The translations under genes and the position numbers were made by a program. Below the pieces are notes generated by a model. That model searched no databases and was not told where the DNA came from. It worked only from the letters and a program-made list of their open reading frames with translations. Shown piece by piece: positions 1 through 9,142 of a DNA stretch of 64,000 nucleotides. Position 1 is the first letter of the stretch; each line of letters opens with the position of its first letter. The stretch comes from JBHFEI01 sp041928815 (GTDB lineage Bacteria > Pseudomonadota > Alphaproteobacteria > Rhizobiales > Rhizobiaceae): NCBI RefSeq assembly GCF_041928815.1, contig NZ_JBHFEI010000002.1, positions 124,001 to 188,000 on the forward strand. Reading direction: 5' to 3'.

Positions 1-765
1 GGCGTCGTCGACGCCGGGCAGGTCCTCGCCCTCGATGCGCAGCGCGTTGACGCCGGCAAGGCCGATGCCGAGGAAGACGGCGTCGTGGCGGGCGGAGAGC
101 CCGTCGAGCGTCAGATCGCGGCCGAGCGCGACACCGTTTTTGATCTCGATGCCGCCGATGGCGGTGACGTAGTCGACCTCGCGGGCGGCGAAATCGTCGA
201 CGGCCTTGTAGGCGGCGATGCCGTATTCGTTGAGGCCGCCCGGCTTCTCGCGACAGTCGTAGACAACGACGTTATGGCCCTTCATCGCCAGGCGATGGGC
301 GCAGGCAAGCCCGGCCGGTCCGGCGCCGACGACGGCGACCGAGCGACCGCTCGGCGCGGCACGCGTGTAGAACTGACGGCCCTCGGCCATCGCGCGGTCG
401 GTCGCATAGCGCTGCAGCCGGCCGATCTCGACGGGGCGTTCCTCCGCCGTGTTGCGCACGCAGGCCTCCTCGCAGAGCGTCTCGGTCGGACAGACGCGGG
501 CGCACATGCCGCCGAGGATGTTCTGGTCGAAGATGGTGTTGGCGGCGCCGATCGGATTGCCGGTCGAGATCTGGCGGATGAACAGGGGAATGTCGATCGC
601 CGTCGGACAGGCCGTCATGCAGGGCGCATCGTAGCAGAAGTAACAGCGATCGGCGGCGACAAGCGCTTCGTGCCGGTCGAGGGGAGCATGCAGATCGGCG
701 AAGTTCGCCTCGTAGTCGGCGGCCGGCAGGCGCCCGCTTGCGATGCCCGACTGGATCGTTCCCAT
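1..765 (-). CDS. preT: PreT-like NAD(P)-dependent dihydropyrimidine dehydrogenase flavoprotein subunit (3' part cut by window edge)
   Basis: The first 255 codons are present and the reading frame runs off the window start. An N-terminal double iron-sulfur region is visible: Cys-rich motifs CYFCYDAPCMTACP and GGMCARVCPTETLCEEAC, followed by an FAD-binding VAVVGAGPAGLACA dinucleotide motif. This order (Fer4_20 domain, then pyridine-nucleotide-disulfide oxidoreductase) is that of GltD/PreT proteins. The short N-terminus and the RCYFCYDAPC motif fit PreT, which passes electrons from NAD(P)H to PreA in reductive pyrimidine degradation. The start is chosen because GGAGG lies about 7 nt upstream. 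preA would be expected next, outside the window, so GltD-like alternatives cannot be fully excluded. Confidence 0.75.
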   Translation of the reverse strand, partial: MGTIQSGIASGRLPAADYEANFADLHAPLDRHEALVAADRCYFCYDAPCMTACPTAIDIPLFIRQISTGNPIGAANTIFDQNILGGMCARVCPTETLCEEACVRNTAEERPVEIGRLQRYATDRAMAEGRQFYTRAAPSGRSVAVVGAGPAGLACAHRLAMKGHNVVVYDCREKPGGLNEYGIAAYKAVDDFAAREVDYVTAIGGIEIKNGVALGRDLTLDGLSARHDAVFLGIGLAGVNALRIEGEDLPGVDDA

Positions 766-927
766 TCCAATGCCTCCGTTTTTTCCCCTGTCCGCAAGGA
801 TGGAGAAACGGTAGCACGGTTTATTTTTTTATCAATCGGTAAAAGAATGGCGGCCGGTTGCTTGCCGGTCCGTTTGACATCCCGGCGAAAACTTGCCAGC
901 AAAATGCCGGAGGATGGAGCTACCGAC

Positions 928-1881
928 ATGGCGCGCAAGGCGGAAGCGAATACGAGGCTGGACGACGCGGCCCGTGCGGGATGGCTGTATTACGTCGCCG
1001 GCCGCACGCAGGACGAGATCGCGGCGCAGATGGGCATTTCGCGCCAGTCGGCGCAGCGCCTCGTCTCGCTCGCCATGGCCGAACGGCTCATCAAGGTGCG
1101 CCTCGACCATCCGATCGCCGCCTGCCTCGCGCTCGGGGCGCGGCTGAAGCAGCGCTTCGATCTGCGCCATGTCGATGTTGTCCCGAGCGACCCGGCGTCG
1201 CTGTCGACGACGGTCGGCATCGCCGAGGCCGGGGCGGCGGAGATCGAGCGCTGGCTGAAATCGGCCGAGCCGATCGTGCTCGCCATCGGCACGGGGCGAA
1301 CGCTGAAGGCGGCGATCGACCAGTTGCCGTCGATGGAATGCCCGCAGCATCGCATCGTCTCGCTCACCGGCAATATCGGCCTCGACGGCTCGGCCGCCTA
1401 CTACAACGTCATCTTCTCGATGGCGGACGCGGTCAAGGCGCGCCATTTCCCCATGCCGCTGCCGGTTCTCGTCTCCTCGCCGGAGGAGCGCGACCTGCTG
1501 CACAACCAGATCCTCGTCCGCTCCGCGCTCCAGCTCGGCTCGGAGGCCGATGTCGCCTTTGTCGGCGTCGGCGAGCTCGGCCCCGACGCACCGCTCTGCG
1601 AGGACGGGTTCCTCGCCCGCGAGGAGATGGACGGCCTCGTCCGGTCGGGTGCTGCCGGCGAGATCTGCGGATGGATGTTCGACCGCGACGGCCGGATGCT
1701 GTCGGAGACGATCAACCAGCGCGTCGCCAGCGTGCCGCTGCCCTCGACCGGGCGCTCGACCGTGATCGGCCTCGCCAAGGGGCGGCGCAAGCTCGGCGCC
1801 ATCCGCGCCGCCCTGGTCGGGCGGATCATCAACGGCCTGATCACCGACGAGGCGACGGCCGAAGAGCTTCTGGACGAATAG
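928..1881 (+). CDS. SorC-family sugar-binding transcriptional regulator
   Basis: A 317-aa protein with an N-terminal helix-turn-helix (TQDEIAAQMGISRQSAQRLV, about residues 27-46), followed by the SorC/DeoR-type sugar-phosphate-binding effector domain (VLAIGTGRTLKAAID, later FVGVGELG). SorC regulators sense phosphorylated sugars and control polyol or sugar operons. The start at 928 follows GGAGG/GGAG 8-15 nt upstream; longer in-frame starts exist but have no ribosome-binding site and would overlap the divergent preT-like gene. It sits just before the polyol operon and is the most likely regulator of it, as inferred from position only. Confidence 0.85.
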   Translation: MARKAEANTRLDDAARAGWLYYVAGRTQDEIAAQMGISRQSAQRLVSLAMAERLIKVRLDHPIAACLALGARLKQRFDLRHVDVVPSDPASLSTTVGIAEAGAAEIERWLKSAEPIVLAIGTGRTLKAAIDQLPSMECPQHRIVSLTGNIGLDGSAAYYNVIFSMADAVKARHFPMPLPVLVSSPEERDLLHNQILVRSALQLGSEADVAFVGVGELGPDAPLCEDGFLAREEMDGLVRSGAAGEICGWMFDRDGRMLSETINQRVASVPLPSTGRSTVIGLAKGRRKLGAIRAALVGRIINGLITDEATAEELLDE

Positions 1882-1901
1882 GCGCACCGCGCCGGTCGCC
1901 G

Positions 1902-2120
1902 TCACGCAACGACGACATAGAGGATCTGCCGCATCGCGCCCGGCCCGGCCGGGACGAGGTTCATCGCCGTCTGCGTCACGGCGTGCGCGCCGCCATAGCC
2001 CGGAATGTCGATGAGACTTCCGACGGTTGGCACCATGAAGGGCGCCTGCGACGCCCATTTGAACAGCGGTGTCGCGTCGATCACCCCGGCATGGATCTCG
2101 ATTTCGTAGGTTGTCGTCAT
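1902..2120 (-). CDS. conserved small protein of unknown function
   Basis: A 72-aa reading frame beginning MTTTYEIEIHAGVIDATPLF, with no signal peptide, membrane segment or motif I recognise. It lies between the SorC regulator and the polyol operon, on the opposite strand. The start at 2120 is preceded by GGAGG about 11 nt upstream. The codon usage is like its neighbours and the amino-acid composition is that of a normal globular protein, which supports it being real. Confidence 0.5.
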   Translation of the reverse strand: MTTTYEIEIHAGVIDATPLFKWASQAPFMVPTVGSLIDIPGYGGAHAVTQTAMNLVPAGPGAMRQILYVVVA

Positions 2121-2195
2121 CCGTCCATGTCCTCCACCAAGGCGTGCATTTTGACAGAGGACCCCTGCGATGGAAAGAGGGTGCGTTCCGTTGAT

Positions 2196-2238
2196 GTTGC
2201 GATGCAGCAACGATTTCCGATTGACAATTTCCGGAAAT
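2196..2238 (+). promoter_or_regulatory. candidate promoter and operators of the polyol operon
   Basis: Upstream of the binding-protein gene lies TTGACA (2221-2226), a good -35 box. It is followed at once by the perfect 12-bp palindrome ATTTCCGGAAAT (2227-2238), placed in the -35/-10 spacer. A further inverted repeat, GTTGC-6 nt-GCAAC (2196-2211), and a second ATTTCCG copy lie just upstream. The arrangement suggests regulator binding over the promoter, with the adjacent SorC protein the natural candidate. No clear -10 hexamer is visible. Confidence 0.45.
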
Positions 2239-2296
2239 GTACGAGTAAATGCCCATGAGCTAGGCAAATGCTCATTACTCTTCTGGGAGGAAGATT

Positions 2297-3607
2297 ATGA
2301 ACTTCAGAACTTTGCTGCTGGGCACCTGCTCGGCTTTCGCCTTCGCTGGTCTTGCAAGCGCGGAAACCCTCACGATTGCCACGGTGAACAACGGCGACAT
2401 GATCCGCATGCAGGGTCTGACCGACGATTTCACCGCGAAGAACCCCGACATCCAGCTCCAGTGGGTCACGCTCGAGGAAAACGTCCTGCGCGAGCGCGTC
2501 ACGACGGACATCGCCACCAAGGGTGGCCAGTACGACGTGATGACGATCGGCACCTACGAGGTTCCGATCTGGGCGAAGCAGAACTGGCTGCTGCCGCTCG
2601 ACAATCTCGGCGCCGACTATGACGCCGCCGACATCATCCCGGCGATCGCCGGCGGCCTGTCGGTCGACGGCAAGCTCTATGCCGCGCCCTTCTACGGCGA
2701 GAGCTCCTTCATCATGTACCGCAAGGACCTGATGGAGAAGGCGGGGCTGACCATGCCCGACGCGCCGACCTGGGATTTCGTTGCTGACGCCGCCCGCAAG
2801 ATGACGGACCGCGCCAACGACATCAACGGCATCTGCCTGCGCGGCAAGGCCGGCTGGGGCGAGAACATGGCCTTCCTCACGGCGACCTCGAACGCCTTCG
2901 GCGCGCGCTGGTTCGACGAGAACTGGAAGCCGCAGTTCGACCAGCCGGAGTGGAAGGCGACGCTGCAGTCCTATGTCGACCTGATGAAGGACGCAGGCCC
3001 GGTCGGCGCCTCGTCGAACGGCTTCAACGAGAACCTGGCGCTGTTCCAGCAGGGCAAGTGCGGCATGTGGATCGACGCCACCGTCGCCGCCTCCTTCGTC
3101 TCCAACCCGAAGGACTCCACCGTCGCCGACAAGGTCGGCTATGCGCTGGCGCCCGACACGGGCCTCGGCAAGCGCGGCAACTGGCTCTGGGCCTGGTCCC
3201 TCGCCGTTCCTGCCGGCACGCAGAAGGCCGAGGCCGCGCAGAAGTTCATCGCCTGGGCGACCGGCAAGGGCTATCTCGACCTCGTCGCCTCGAAGGAGGG
3301 CTGGGCCAACGTTCCCCCGGGCACGCGCACCTCGCTCTACAACAATGCCGAGTACCAGAAGGCGGCGCCCTTCGCCAAGATGACGCTGGAATCGATCAAC
3401 TCGGCCGATCCGACCAAGCCGACCGTCAAGCCGGTTCCCTATGTCGGCGTACAGTTCGTCGCCATCCCCGAGTTCCAGGGCCTTGGCACCACCGTCGGCC
3501 AGCTGTTCTCGGCGGCGCTCGCCGGCCAGATGTCGGTCGACGACGCGCTGAAGCAGGCCCAGGACGCGGCGACCGCGACGATGACCGAGGGCGGCTACAT
3601 CCAGTAA
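2297..3607 (+). CDS. smoE: polyol (mannitol/sorbitol-type) ABC transporter substrate-binding protein
   Basis: A 436-aa periplasmic solute-binding protein of the CUT1 family. It has a signal peptide ending near ASA-ET (about residue 22), then the mature part TLTIATVNNGDMIRMQGL. Sequence and order match SmoE/MtlE polyol-binding proteins of Rhodobacter and rhizobia. The start has GGGAGG 6 nt upstream. It is the first gene of an operon with two permeases, an ATPase, mannitol dehydrogenase and a kinase. A 276-nt gap with hairpins separates it from smoF, as is common where the binding protein is made in excess. Confidence 0.88.
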   Translation: MNFRTLLLGTCSAFAFAGLASAETLTIATVNNGDMIRMQGLTDDFTAKNPDIQLQWVTLEENVLRERVTTDIATKGGQYDVMTIGTYEVPIWAKQNWLLPLDNLGADYDAADIIPAIAGGLSVDGKLYAAPFYGESSFIMYRKDLMEKAGLTMPDAPTWDFVADAARKMTDRANDINGICLRGKAGWGENMAFLTATSNAFGARWFDENWKPQFDQPEWKATLQSYVDLMKDAGPVGASSNGFNENLALFQQGKCGMWIDATVAASFVSNPKDSTVADKVGYALAPDTGLGKRGNWLWAWSLAVPAGTQKAEAAQKFIAWATGKGYLDLVASKEGWANVPPGTRTSLYNNAEYQKAAPFAKMTLESINSADPTKPTVKPVPYVGVQFVAIPEFQGLGTTVGQLFSAALAGQMSVDDALKQAQDAATATMTEGGYIQ

Positions 3608-3661
3608 GGCGCTTCTCCCAAGGAGCCCCTGACGCTGTCCGGCCCTTGCGCCGGGCAGCGT

Positions 3662-3702
3662 TCCCGGACCCTGGTGCCTCCGGGACCGGCCGTCGATCGG
3701 CC
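3662..3702 (+). other. two intercistronic hairpins between smoE and smoF
   Basis: TCCCGGA (3662-3668) pairs with TCCGGGA (3679-3685), and GGCCG (3688-3692) pairs with CGGCC (3698-3702). There is no U-tract, so this is not a classical terminator. Stem-loops here usually stabilise the 3' end of the binding-protein message and lower expression of downstream permease genes; that role is inferred. Confidence 0.35.
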
Positions 3703-3883
3703 ACGGTGCCATGCCTGTTTCATCGCACTGCATTGCCGGATGGCGCTGACGGCGCACTCCCGGCCGGCGACCCGGACGTGCGAAGCGCCGACGATCCCGA
3801 TGCGTCCGCCCCGCCGCCGTCGCCAGACGAGATTTCGATAAAGACAAAAGACGTCGATGACGGGGAGAGGAGACCTAATCCCG

Positions 3884-4756
3884 ATGGCCACGCAAAATAC
3901 CAGTTCGCTGGCGCGCGTCATGCTCGCGCCCTCCGTGCTTCTGCTCCTGGTCTGGATGATCGTGCCGCTGGCGTTCACGCTGTGGTTCTCGTTCCAGCAG
4001 TACAATCCGCTCAACCCGATGCGCGACGGCTTCGTCGGCTTCGCCAATTATGCGCTGTTCTATTCGAACCCGGCCTTCTTCCAGGCGATCCTGAATACTC
4101 TGCTGATCGTCGGGAGCGTGCTCGTCATCACGGTCGTCGGCGGCATCCTTCTGGCGCTTCTGCTCGACCAGCCGATCTTCGGCCAGGGGATCGTGCGCAT
4201 CCTGGTGATCTCGCCCTTCTTCGTCATGCCGCCGGTCGCCGCACTGGTCTGGAAGAACATGATCATGCATCCGGGCTACGGCGTCTTCGCCGACATTGCC
4301 CGCTTCTTCGGCGTCGCGCCGATCGACTGGTTCGCGCAGCTGCCGCTTTTCTCGGTGATCATGATCGTCGCCTGGCAGTGGCTGCCCTTCGCCACGCTGA
4401 TCCTGCTCACCTCGCTGCAGTCGCTCGATGGCGAGCAGAAGGAGGCGGCCGAGATGGACGGCGCCAGCTTCCTGTCGCGCTTCATCTACCTGACGCTGCC
4501 GCACATGTCGCGGGCGATCACCGTCGTCATCCTGATCCAGACGATCTTCCTGCTGGCGGTCTATGCCGAGATCCTCGTCACGACCAATGGCGGCCCGGGC
4601 TACGCCTCCACCAACCTGCCGTTCCTCGTCTACCAGAAGGCCTCGCTCGAATTTAAGATCGGCCAGGCCTCCGCCGGCGGCATCATCGCCGTTATCCTCG
4701 CCAACATCGTCGCCTTCTTCGCCATGCGCGCGGTCGGCAAGAATCTCGACCGCTAA
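3884..4756 (+). CDS. smoF: polyol ABC transporter permease SmoF
   Basis: A 290-aa inner-membrane protein with six predicted hydrophobic segments and the binding-protein-dependent transport EAA motif (EAAEMDGASFLSRFIYLTLP), which contacts the ATPase. The ATG at 3884 is chosen because a purine-rich GGGGAGAGGAGA stretch precedes it. The upstream in-frame ATG at 3857 has no ribosome-binding site. Together with smoG it forms the membrane channel of the polyol importer. Confidence 0.85.
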   Translation: MATQNTSSLARVMLAPSVLLLLVWMIVPLAFTLWFSFQQYNPLNPMRDGFVGFANYALFYSNPAFFQAILNTLLIVGSVLVITVVGGILLALLLDQPIFGQGIVRILVISPFFVMPPVAALVWKNMIMHPGYGVFADIARFFGVAPIDWFAQLPLFSVIMIVAWQWLPFATLILLTSLQSLDGEQKEAAEMDGASFLSRFIYLTLPHMSRAITVVILIQTIFLLAVYAEILVTTNGGPGYASTNLPFLVYQKASLEFKIGQASAGGIIAVILANIVAFFAMRAVGKNLDR

Positions 4757-4771
4757 CGGGGGGACAAGCCC

Positions 4772-5596
4772 ATGGCACGCGCTGTCAGCACGAGACGCAA
4801 GGTCGTCTTCACCGTCGCCGCCTGGATCGTGGCACTGATCATCTTCTTCCCGATCCTCTACACGATCATCACCTCGTTCAAGTCCGAGACCGAGGCGATC
4901 GCCGGCTTCCGGCTTATCCCGTCCGGCACGCTCGAAAGCTATGCGGCGGTGCAGGGCCAGTACAATTACTTCCGGCCGTTCTTCAATTCGGTCGTCATCT
5001 CGGTCGGCTCGACGCTGCTCGCGCTGCTGATCGCCATTCCGGCGGCCTGGTCGATGGCGTTCTCGCCGACCCGGCGCACGAAAGACATCCTCATGTGGAT
5101 GCTGTCGACGAAGATGATGCCGGCGGTCGCCGTGCTCTTCCCGATCTACATCATCTTCCGCGATCTCGGCCTGCTCGATTCGCTCTTCGGCCTGACCGTG
5201 ATGCTGACGATGATCAACCTGCCGATCGTCGTCTGGATGCTCTACACCTACTTCCGCGAAATCCCCGGCGAGATCCTGGAAGCCTCGCGGATGGACGGCG
5301 CCTCGCTCTGGAACGAGATCGTCCACGTGCTGACGCCGATGGCGGTGCCGGGGATCGCCTCCACCATGCTGCTCAACATCATCCTCGCCTGGAACGAGGC
5401 GTTCTGGACGATCCGGCTGACGGCGACCAATGCGGCGCCGCTGACGGCCTTCATCAGCTCGTTCTCCAGCCCGCAGGGTCTGTTCTGGGCAAAACTCTCG
5501 GCGGCCTCCACGCTCGCCATCGCGCCGATCCTGATCATGGGATGGTTCAGCCAGAAGCAGCTCGTTCGCGGCCTGACCTTCGGCGCCGTCAAGTAA
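4772..5596 (+). CDS. smoG: polyol ABC transporter permease SmoG
   Basis: A 274-aa inner-membrane permease of the MalG type, with an N-terminal transmembrane helix after MARAVSTRRK and the EAA loop EILEASRMDGASLWNEIVHV. It lies 15 nt after smoF, with GGGG upstream of the start, and heterodimerises with SmoF. Length and order are those of the SmoEFGK/MtlEFGK family. Confidence 0.85.
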   Translation: MARAVSTRRKVVFTVAAWIVALIIFFPILYTIITSFKSETEAIAGFRLIPSGTLESYAAVQGQYNYFRPFFNSVVISVGSTLLALLIAIPAAWSMAFSPTRRTKDILMWMLSTKMMPAVAVLFPIYIIFRDLGLLDSLFGLTVMLTMINLPIVVWMLYTYFREIPGEILEASRMDGASLWNEIVHVLTPMAVPGIASTMLLNIILAWNEAFWTIRLTATNAAPLTAFISSFSSPQGLFWAKLSAASTLAIAPILIMGWFSQKQLVRGLTFGAVK

Positions 5597-5630
5597 ATCG
5601 ATACCGCGGAAAAAAGCGGGGAGGGACAAA

Positions 5631-6632
5631 ATGGGAAATATCGTACTCAAGAAGGTCAACAAGTCGTTCGGCGCCACCCAGGTCATTCCGGGCATCGACC
5701 TCACCATCAACGACGGCGAGTTCGTCGTCTTCGTCGGCCCGTCGGGTTGCGGCAAGTCGACGCTGCTGCGCCTGATCGCCGGTCTGGAGGACACGACGAG
5801 CGGCACGATCGAGATCGACGGGCGCGACGTCACGGGCGCGGCACCGGCAAAACGCGGGCTCGCCATGGTGTTCCAGTCCTACGCGCTCTATCCGCACATG
5901 ACCGTGTACAAGAACATCGCCTTCCCGCTGAAGATGGCGAAGATGGATCCGGCCGCGATCGACAGGAAGGTGAAGGAGGCCGCCCGCGTCCTCAACCTCA
6001 CCAGCTATCTCGAACGCCGGCCGGGCCAGCTCTCCGGCGGCCAGCGCCAGCGCGTCGCCATCGGCCGCGCCATCGTGCGCGAGCCCTCGGCCTTCCTCTT
6101 CGACGAGCCGCTGTCGAACCTCGACGCAGCACTTCGCGGCACGATGCGCCTCGAGATCAGCGAACTGCATCATCAACTGAAGACGACGATGATCTACGTC
6201 ACCCACGACCAGGTCGAGGCGATGACGATGGCCGACAAGATCGTCGTACTGCAATCAGGCAATATCGAGCAGGTCGGCTCGCCGATGGATCTCTACAACC
6301 GGCCCGACAACCTCTTCGTCGCCGGCTTCATCGGCTCGCCGCGGATGAATTTCGTCACCGGTACGCTGGCCGCGCCCTACAAGGCCGCCACCGTCGGCGT
6401 CCGGCCGGAGCACCTGGCGCTCTCGCGGGACACGGGCCAGTGGCGCGGCACCGTCGGTGTCGCCGAGCACCTCGGCTCCGACACGTTCCTCCATGTCAAC
6501 GTGGACACGATCGGCATGATGACGGTGCGCGCCGGCGGCGACACGCCGGTCGCCCATGGCGACACGGTCTATCTGACGCCGGATCCGGCCCGTATCCACC
6601 GTTTTGACGACAAGGGCAAGGCGATCCGCTAA
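5631..6632 (+). CDS. smoK: polyol ABC transporter ATPase SmoK
   Basis: A 333-aa MalK-type ATPase. Walker A is GPSGCGKST (residues 36-44), the signature is LSGGQRQRVAIGRA, Walker B is SAFLFDEP, and the H-loop is YVTHDQ. The C-terminal third is the TOBE/regulatory domain typical of CUT1 ATPases. It energises SmoFG. A GGGGAGGGAC ribosome-binding site precedes the start. Confidence 0.88.
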   Translation: MGNIVLKKVNKSFGATQVIPGIDLTINDGEFVVFVGPSGCGKSTLLRLIAGLEDTTSGTIEIDGRDVTGAAPAKRGLAMVFQSYALYPHMTVYKNIAFPLKMAKMDPAAIDRKVKEAARVLNLTSYLERRPGQLSGGQRQRVAIGRAIVREPSAFLFDEPLSNLDAALRGTMRLEISELHHQLKTTMIYVTHDQVEAMTMADKIVVLQSGNIEQVGSPMDLYNRPDNLFVAGFIGSPRMNFVTGTLAAPYKAATVGVRPEHLALSRDTGQWRGTVGVAEHLGSDTFLHVNVDTIGMMTVRAGGDTPVAHGDTVYLTPDPARIHRFDDKGKAIR

Positions 6633-6789
6633 AAGGCTGCCGTCAGCCGCGAATCACCGGCTGCCGGATGGAGGAGGAGCATCCGGCAACGCCGCGCTTC
6701 GGGCATTCCCCGTGTCGCGCGATACCCGCCGGGACTGCCTTTTTCTCCAGCCGGACCCGTTCTGCCCCGCGCAGCAAAGGAAGAGACCC

Positions 6790-8274
6790 ATGACGACCAA
6801 ACTCTCGCTTGCCACTCTCGACGCCATCAAGGACAGGGCGGGCATCCCGGCCTATGCGCGGGCGAGCCTGAAGCCGGGCATCGTCCATTTCGGCGTCGGC
6901 AACTTCCACCGTGCCCACCAGGCGGTCTATCTCGACGACCTGTTCAACAGCGGCCTCGACCATGACTGGGCGATCATCGGCGCCGGCGTGCTCCCCTCGG
7001 ACGAGACGATGCGCGCCCGGCTCGCCGAGCAGGACTATCTGACGACCGTCGTCGAGCAGGACAACAACCGCACCGCCGCCCATGTGACGGGCGCGATGAT
7101 CGACTATCTCTCGCCCGGCAATCCGGCGGCGACGATCGCCCGGCTCGCCGATCCGCAGATCCGCATCGTCTCGATGACCATCACCGAGGGCGGCTACTTC
7201 ATCGATCCGGCCTCGGGCCGGTTCAACCCCGAGCACCCCGCGATCGCGGCGGACGCCGCCCATCCCGAGGCGCCGAAAACCGTGTTCGGCCTGGTGATCG
7301 CCGGACTGAAGGCGCGAAGGGAGGCGGGCGTGCCGCCCTTCACCGTGATGTCCTGCGACAACATCCCCGGCAATGGCGAGGTCACCCACGCCGCCGTCGT
7401 CGGTCTTGCCCGCCTGTCCGATCCGGCGCTCGCCGACTGGATCGATGAAAACGTCGCCTTCCCGAACGGCATGGTCGATCGCATCACCCCGGCGACCAGC
7501 AGGCGCGAGATCGACGTCACCGCGTCGGACTACGGTATCGAGGACAACTGGCCGGTCTTCTGCGAGGAGTTCAAGCAGTGGGTGCTCGAGGACAAATTTC
7601 CGCAGGGACGCCCGGCCCTGGAAAAGGTCGGCGTGCAGTTCGTCCCGGACGTCGCCCCTTACGAGCACATGAAGATCCGCATCCTCAACGGCGGCCATGC
7701 GGCGATCGCCTATCCGGCTTCGCTCCTCGACATCCATTTCGTCCATGAAGCGATGGAGGAACCGCTGATCCGCGCCTTCCTCGCCAAGCTCGAGACCGAG
7801 GAGATCATTCCTGTCATCCCGCCGGTGCCCGATACGGACCTTCGGGACTACTACACCCTGATCGAGAGCCGCTTCTCCAATCCGAAGATCGGCGACACCA
7901 TCCCGCGTCTCGCCCAGGACGGCTCGAACCGCCAGCCGAAATTCATCCTGCCCTCGACCGCCGACCGGCTGGCCGCGGGCGAGGACGTCGTCGGCCTGGC
8001 GCTCGTCTCGGCGCTCTGGTGCCGCTATTTCGAGGGGACCTCCGACAGCGGCAAGGCGATCGTCTTCAACGATGCCAGCGCCGAGCGGCTGCAGGCGGCG
8101 GCGCTCGCGGCGAAGTCCGATCCGGATGCCTTCCTCGCACTGTCCGACATCTTCGGCGAGGTCGCGACGTCGGACCTGTTCCGCCGCCGGTTCGCCCGCG
8201 CGCTGCGCCATCTCTACGAGAAGGGGACGCGGGAAACGCTGTCCGCCTATCTCGACGGCAGCCTGGCGGACTGA
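6790..8274 (+). CDS. mtlK: mannitol 2-dehydrogenase
   Basis: A 494-aa long-chain polyol dehydrogenase that oxidises D-mannitol to D-fructose (and often D-arabinitol to D-xylulose) with NAD. The nucleotide-binding motif is GVGNFHRAHQ (residues 35-44). The catalytic triad of the Pseudomonas enzyme is found at the same numbering: Lys295, Asn300 and His303 in EHMKIRILNGGHAA. It follows smoK in the operon. The usual rhizobial smoS sorbitol dehydrogenase is absent between smoK and mtlK. The start is preceded by AGGAAGAG. Confidence 0.92.
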   Translation: MTTKLSLATLDAIKDRAGIPAYARASLKPGIVHFGVGNFHRAHQAVYLDDLFNSGLDHDWAIIGAGVLPSDETMRARLAEQDYLTTVVEQDNNRTAAHVTGAMIDYLSPGNPAATIARLADPQIRIVSMTITEGGYFIDPASGRFNPEHPAIAADAAHPEAPKTVFGLVIAGLKARREAGVPPFTVMSCDNIPGNGEVTHAAVVGLARLSDPALADWIDENVAFPNGMVDRITPATSRREIDVTASDYGIEDNWPVFCEEFKQWVLEDKFPQGRPALEKVGVQFVPDVAPYEHMKIRILNGGHAAIAYPASLLDIHFVHEAMEEPLIRAFLAKLETEEIIPVIPPVPDTDLRDYYTLIESRFSNPKIGDTIPRLAQDGSNRQPKFILPSTADRLAAGEDVVGLALVSALWCRYFEGTSDSGKAIVFNDASAERLQAAALAAKSDPDAFLALSDIFGEVATSDLFRRRFARALRHLYEKGTRETLSAYLDGSLAD

Positions 8275-8315
8275 GGCGTGTCGCCCGGCCCGGCAGATGC
8301 CCGGCGGCGCGGCGA

Positions 8316-8341
8316 CGGCGGCATCGTGGTTGATGCCGCCG
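8316..8341 (+). other. intercistronic hairpin after mtlK
   Basis: CGGCGGCATC (8316-8325) pairs perfectly with GATGCCGCCG (8332-8341) around a 6-nt loop, in the gap between mtlK and the HAD gene. No U-tract follows, so it is more likely an mRNA-stability or partial-attenuation structure than a full terminator. Confidence 0.35.
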
Positions 8342-8365
8342 CCGGCTTGCGGTAAAGGCCGGAGC

Positions 8366-9079
8366 ATGGCGACACCTTCTTCCTCTCCCATCCGTCCCCC
8401 CGTCGGCCCGCCGATCGGCCTTGTGATCTTCGACTGCGACGGCGTGCTCGTCGACAGCGAGCCGATCTCGATGGCGGTGCTCGTCGCCGAACTCGCCGCC
8501 TCCGGCGTGACGATGAGCCTGCCGGACGTGACCGAGCGCTTCCTTGGTCGCAGCATGAAGAGCATGTGCGAGGTCCTGAGCGCCGAATACGGTTTTGCCG
8601 CCGGCGACGAGTTTCTCGAACGGGTGCGGACCTCGCTCTATGCGCGGTTCCGGGCCGAGCTGCAGCCGGTCGAGGGCATCGCCGAGGCGGTGCGCCGCCT
8701 GCCCGTTCCCCATTGCGTCGCCTCCTCGAGCCAGCCGGAGCGCATCCGGCTGTCGCTGACGGTCACCGGCCTCATCGACCTGTTCGAGCCGAACATCTTC
8801 AGCGCCACCATGGTCAGCCGCGGCAAGCCGGCGCCGGATCTCTTCCTCCACGCCAGCCGTTCGATGGGTGTTTCGCCTTCCGCCTGCGTCGTCATCGAGG
8901 ACAGCCCGGCGGGGATTGCGGCGGCGAAGGCGGCCGGCATGCGCGTCTTCGCCTATGCCGGTGCGTCCCACTCCCGCGACGCGGCCCACCGCCGGATGCT
9001 TCAGGGCCTCGGGCCGGATCTCCTGTTTGACGACATGCGGGAATTGGGCCAGTTTGTCGCGGGAGAAGCGGTGCGCTGA
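8366..9079 (+). CDS. HAD-superfamily phosphatase (beta-phosphoglucomutase-like)
   Basis: A 237-aa HAD hydrolase with motif I FDCDGVLVDSEP (nucleophile Asp and acid/base Asp), motif II SSSQ, motif III Lys in SRGKPAPD, and motif IV VIEDSPAGIAAA. The cap insert after motif I is of the helical C1 type. Such proteins often sit in polyol operons and are thought to remove dead-end sugar phosphates; the actual substrate cannot be read from sequence. It lies between mtlK and the sugar kinase and is likely co-transcribed. Confidence 0.8.
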   Translation: MATPSSSPIRPPVGPPIGLVIFDCDGVLVDSEPISMAVLVAELAASGVTMSLPDVTERFLGRSMKSMCEVLSAEYGFAAGDEFLERVRTSLYARFRAELQPVEGIAEAVRRLPVPHCVASSSQPERIRLSLTVTGLIDLFEPNIFSATMVSRGKPAPDLFLHASRSMGVSPSACVVIEDSPAGIAAAKAAGMRVFAYAGASHSRDAAHRRMLQGLGPDLLFDDMRELGQFVAGEAVR

Positions 9080-9142
9080 CCATAGGCGACGGGTCGTCGT
9101 CGGAGCAATGTGCCGGAATCGAGGCAGGAGAAGCGGCATTCC

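Noticed and set aside
2117..3847. Long minus-strand open frame opposite smoE (576 codons)
   Set aside because: Composition is Arg/Gly/Ala-rich with no domain, and the opposite strand encodes a clear binding protein; it is a GC-rich shadow frame.
3875..5866. 663-codon minus-strand open frame rich in Asp/Arg/Glu
   Set aside because: It is opposite smoF, smoG and the start of smoK; the charged composition arises from antisense reading of GC-rich codons.
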